Translations under genes and position numbers: made by a program
Part shown: piece by piece, positions 58,967 to 64,000 of the stretch
Layout: each line of letters starts with the position of its first letter
Numbering within the stretch: the first letter of the stretch is position 1
The notes under the pieces: generated by a model
Database searches by the model: none
What the model saw: only the letters and a program-made list of their open reading frames with translations
Told to the model about the DNA's origin: nothing
DNA from: Fictibacillus aquaticus
Lineage (GTDB): Bacteria; Bacillota; Bacilli; Bacillales; Fictibacillaceae
Assembly: GCF_002245695.1 (NCBI RefSeq)
Contig: NZ_NOII01000002.1
Span: 248,001-312,000 of the forward strand
Reading direction: 5' to 3'
DNA: 64,000 nucleotides

Positions 58967-60058
58967 TCACACATAAAGTTCTAACAATGAAGCAGAGACT
59001 GCATCTTCTTCAATCCTGTAAACAACCTGATCTATCAGCTGGCTGCAGGAAACGTGCTGAAACTTTCCTGTCCTCATATCACCTGTCCTGTAGCCCGCAT
59101 TGAATGCCTCCTGCAATGCTTTTTCTACGGCTTCAGATTCCTGATTCATATGAAACGAATATTTCAGCATCATCGCAGCCGACATGATCATCCCTGCAGG
59201 ATTTGCCAGATCTTTCCCTGCGATATCAGGCGCAGAGCCGTGAACAGGCTCAAACAGCCCGAAATCGTCTTCTCTTAAAGAAGCAGATGGCAATACCCCG
59301 ATTGATCCTAATAAGACGGAAGCTTCATCGCTTAAAATATCGCCGAACATGTTCTCCGTCACGATCACATCAAAATGCGACGGATCCTGGATGAGTTTCA
59401 TTGCCGCATGGTCTACAAGCAGATGTTCTGTTTCTACATCGCTGTATTCAGCTGACAGTTCTACCACCGTCTCGCGCCACAGCCTGCTGGATTCCAGTAC
59501 ATTCGCCTTATCTACACTCGTCAGCTTTTTCTTTCTTTTTCGTGCTTCTTCAAAAGCGATTCTTACTGTTCTTTCAATCTCGTATTTATGATAGACAAGA
59601 GAATCCTCTGCCCGTTCATCTACCCTCGTTTTTTCTCCAAAGTATATGCCGCCTGTCAATTCCCGAACGATCAGTAAATCCGTATCTTTTACGATCTCTT
59701 TTTTCAGAGGAGACATATCCTGAAAAGCCGCATTTGATTTGACCGGGCGAAAATTGGCGTATACTCCAAGCTCGCTCCTGAGTTTCAGCAGCCCTTTTTC
59801 GGGCCGCTCGCTGTGTCCATCCCATCTTGGTCCGCCAACTGCTCCGAGCAGTACAGCGTCACTGTTTTTGCACATCTGCAATGTTTCATCAGGAAGAGAA
59901 GTTCCTGATGTATCAATTCCGCTGCCTCCTACCGGCATTTCATTCATGTTAAATTCATGGCCGAACCGTTTTTCGATCGCCTTAAGCACCTGTACGGCAC
60001 CTTTCATTACTTCTGGCCCAACTCCGTCTCCCGGCAATAACGCTATCGTCTTTTTCAT
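58967..60058 (-). CDS. leuB: 3-isopropylmalate dehydrogenase
   Basis: NAD-dependent oxidative decarboxylation of 3-isopropylmalate. The start is the ATG at 60058 (MKKTIALLPGDGVGPEVM) with GGAGGGCGG upstream, giving 363 residues; the frame upstream to 60115 is not supported. Motifs include LLKLRSELGVYANFRPVK, RELTGGIYFG and the NAD/metal site NMFGDILSDEAS with FEPVHGSAPDIAGK. Confidence 0.97.
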   Translation of the reverse strand: MKKTIALLPGDGVGPEVMKGAVQVLKAIEKRFGHEFNMNEMPVGGSGIDTSGTSLPDETLQMCKNSDAVLLGAVGGPRWDGHSERPEKGLLKLRSELGVYANFRPVKSNAAFQDMSPLKKEIVKDTDLLIVRELTGGIYFGEKTRVDERAEDSLVYHKYEIERTVRIAFEEARKRKKKLTSVDKANVLESSRLWRETVVELSAEYSDVETEHLLVDHAAMKLIQDPSHFDVIVTENMFGDILSDEASVLLGSIGVLPSASLREDDFGLFEPVHGSAPDIAGKDLANPAGMIMSAAMMLKYSFHMNQESEAVEKALQEAFNAGYRTGDMRTGKFQHVSCSQLIDQVVYRIEEDAVSASLLELYV

Positions 60059-60077
60059 GTTCCGCCCTCCTCGTTTT

Positions 60078-63165
<3,088 letters not shown>

Positions 63166-63169
<4 letters not shown>

Positions 63170-64000
63170 GGTTTCACTCCAATCATTTCATGAATCCCTT
63201 TTCCGGGAGCGATCATCGGATAAACGTTTTCTTCTTTTGTCACTCGGCAGTCTAGCAGAATAGGCTTCTTCAGCTTTAGCGCCTTTTTTATGCAGGCTGT
63301 AATTTGATCTTCAGCTGTGACCTTCATTCCCTCAATTTCGTATGCCTGCGCGAGCTTCACAAAATCAGGCTGATGGCTTTCGATTGATTCTGAATATCTT
63401 TCTTCATAAAAGATCTCCTGCCACTGCCTGACCATCCCGAGTGATGCATTATTGACGATGACAATGATGATTGGAAGCTCCAGTTCACGAACAACGGATA
63501 GTTCCTGCAGCGTCATCTGAAATCCTCCGTCACCAACGATCGCGACGACTGGTGATTCAGGTTGTGCCAGCTGAGCTCCGATGGCAGCCGGGAAACCGAA
63601 TCCCATCGTCCCAAGCCCCCCTGACGTCACCCAGCGGTTAGGATTGCGGAACGGGTAATACTGAGCTGCCCACATTTGATGCTGCCCAACATCTGTCGTA
63701 ACGATTGCATCACCGGAAGTCGCTTCATGAATAAGCTGTATCAGCCTTTGAGGCTTTAACGTTTGCGGCTCGCTTCTATACCAGAGTGGATATTCATCCT
63801 TCATCTGCTCCAAATATTGTCTCCAGGTTTGCGTATCATTTGCTGCAGGTCCCTCTTGCAGCAAAGCTGTCAGGGTGGCCTCGGCACAGCCTACAATCGG
63901 AATATGTGTGTAAACATTCTTGCCGATCTCAGCCGGATCAATGTCAATGTGAGAAACTACTGCCTGTTTAGCAAAATGGGCGAGGTTGCCTGTCAGCCTG
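63166..64000 (-). CDS. ilvB: Acetolactate synthase large subunit, C-terminal part (cut by window edge)
   Basis: ThDP enzyme making acetolactate from pyruvate. About 277 C-terminal residues lie in the window: the frame is open to the right edge ([15 protein letters not shown] near the edge), so the start is outside. Motifs include [19 protein letters not shown] split near 63610 and the ThDP-Mg motif [12 protein letters not shown]...NN with SLGMVRQWQ. It heads the visible part of the ilv-leu operon; the operon promoter and any leader lie beyond the window. Confidence 0.96.

Overview
The window is chromosomal DNA from an endospore-forming Bacillaceae bacterium (Bacillus or Fictibacillus type; the genus is inference). 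Gene order follows the B. subtilis block from yajC through spoIVF, min/mre, valS, hem, lon, clpX and tig to ilv-leu. Sporulation genes (safA, spo0B, spoIVFA/FB, spoIIB, spoVID, ysxE, lonB) are interleaved with housekeeping genes. No rRNA, tRNA, prophage, insertion sequence with a transposase, or CRISPR array was seen.

Layout. 1-4.6 kb: end of a membrane protein gene, then yajC, tgt, queA, a DUF2905 gene, ruvB, ruvA. 4.7-7.9 kb: spore-envelope cluster of a YhcN/CoxA-type lipoprotein, a CotS-like kinase and safA, whose C-terminus is a large GGMPxM repeat array. 8.1-13.4 kb: NAD synthesis (nadA, nadC, nadB leftward; nifS and niaR rightward) around a shared control region with a GTGTC-TT-GACAC operator. 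13.4-20.3 kb: pheB, obg, spo0B, rpmA-prp-rplU with an L21 leader, an RNase E/G gene, spoIVFB, spoIVFA. 20.5-28.9 kb: minD, minC, mreD, mreC, mreB, radC, maf, spoIIB and a membrane diguanylate cyclase. 29-35.2 kb: folC, two rightward overlapping ATP-grasp ligase genes, and valS with a T-box (GUC specifier). 35.3-39.6 kb: a small membrane ORF, a 308-bp nested-palindrome repeat, ysxE, an unrecognised gene, spoVID. 39.7-46.0 kb: hemAXCDBL. 46-54.7 kb: a YsxD-position membrane protein, ysxC, lonA, lonB, clpX, tig. 54.7-64 kb: ysoA and ilvB(partial)-ilvN-ilvC-leuA-leuB-leuC-leuD-ilvA.

How genes connect: prp encodes the protease that trims the N-terminal extension of L27 encoded by the next gene. 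nifS can supply sulfur for the NadA iron-sulfur cluster, and niaR probably represses both nad transcripts. SafA and SpoVID are LysM coat-morphogenesis proteins, and each has a CotS-type kinase-like gene close by, one active-looking and one lacking the catalytic residues.

Most interesting unexplained structure: (i) a family of 66-67 bp palindromic repeats, four copies, each just downstream of an intrinsic terminator, one copy with a compensatory base change; (ii) the 308-bp nested-palindrome element and a solo copy of its end 20 kb away; (iii) the tandem ATP-grasp pair with no visible substrate; (iv) an unrecognised gene between spoVID and ysxE; (v) a small membrane ORF behind a sigma-K-like promoter. 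Statements about B. subtilis order and family properties come from general knowledge; no database search was run.
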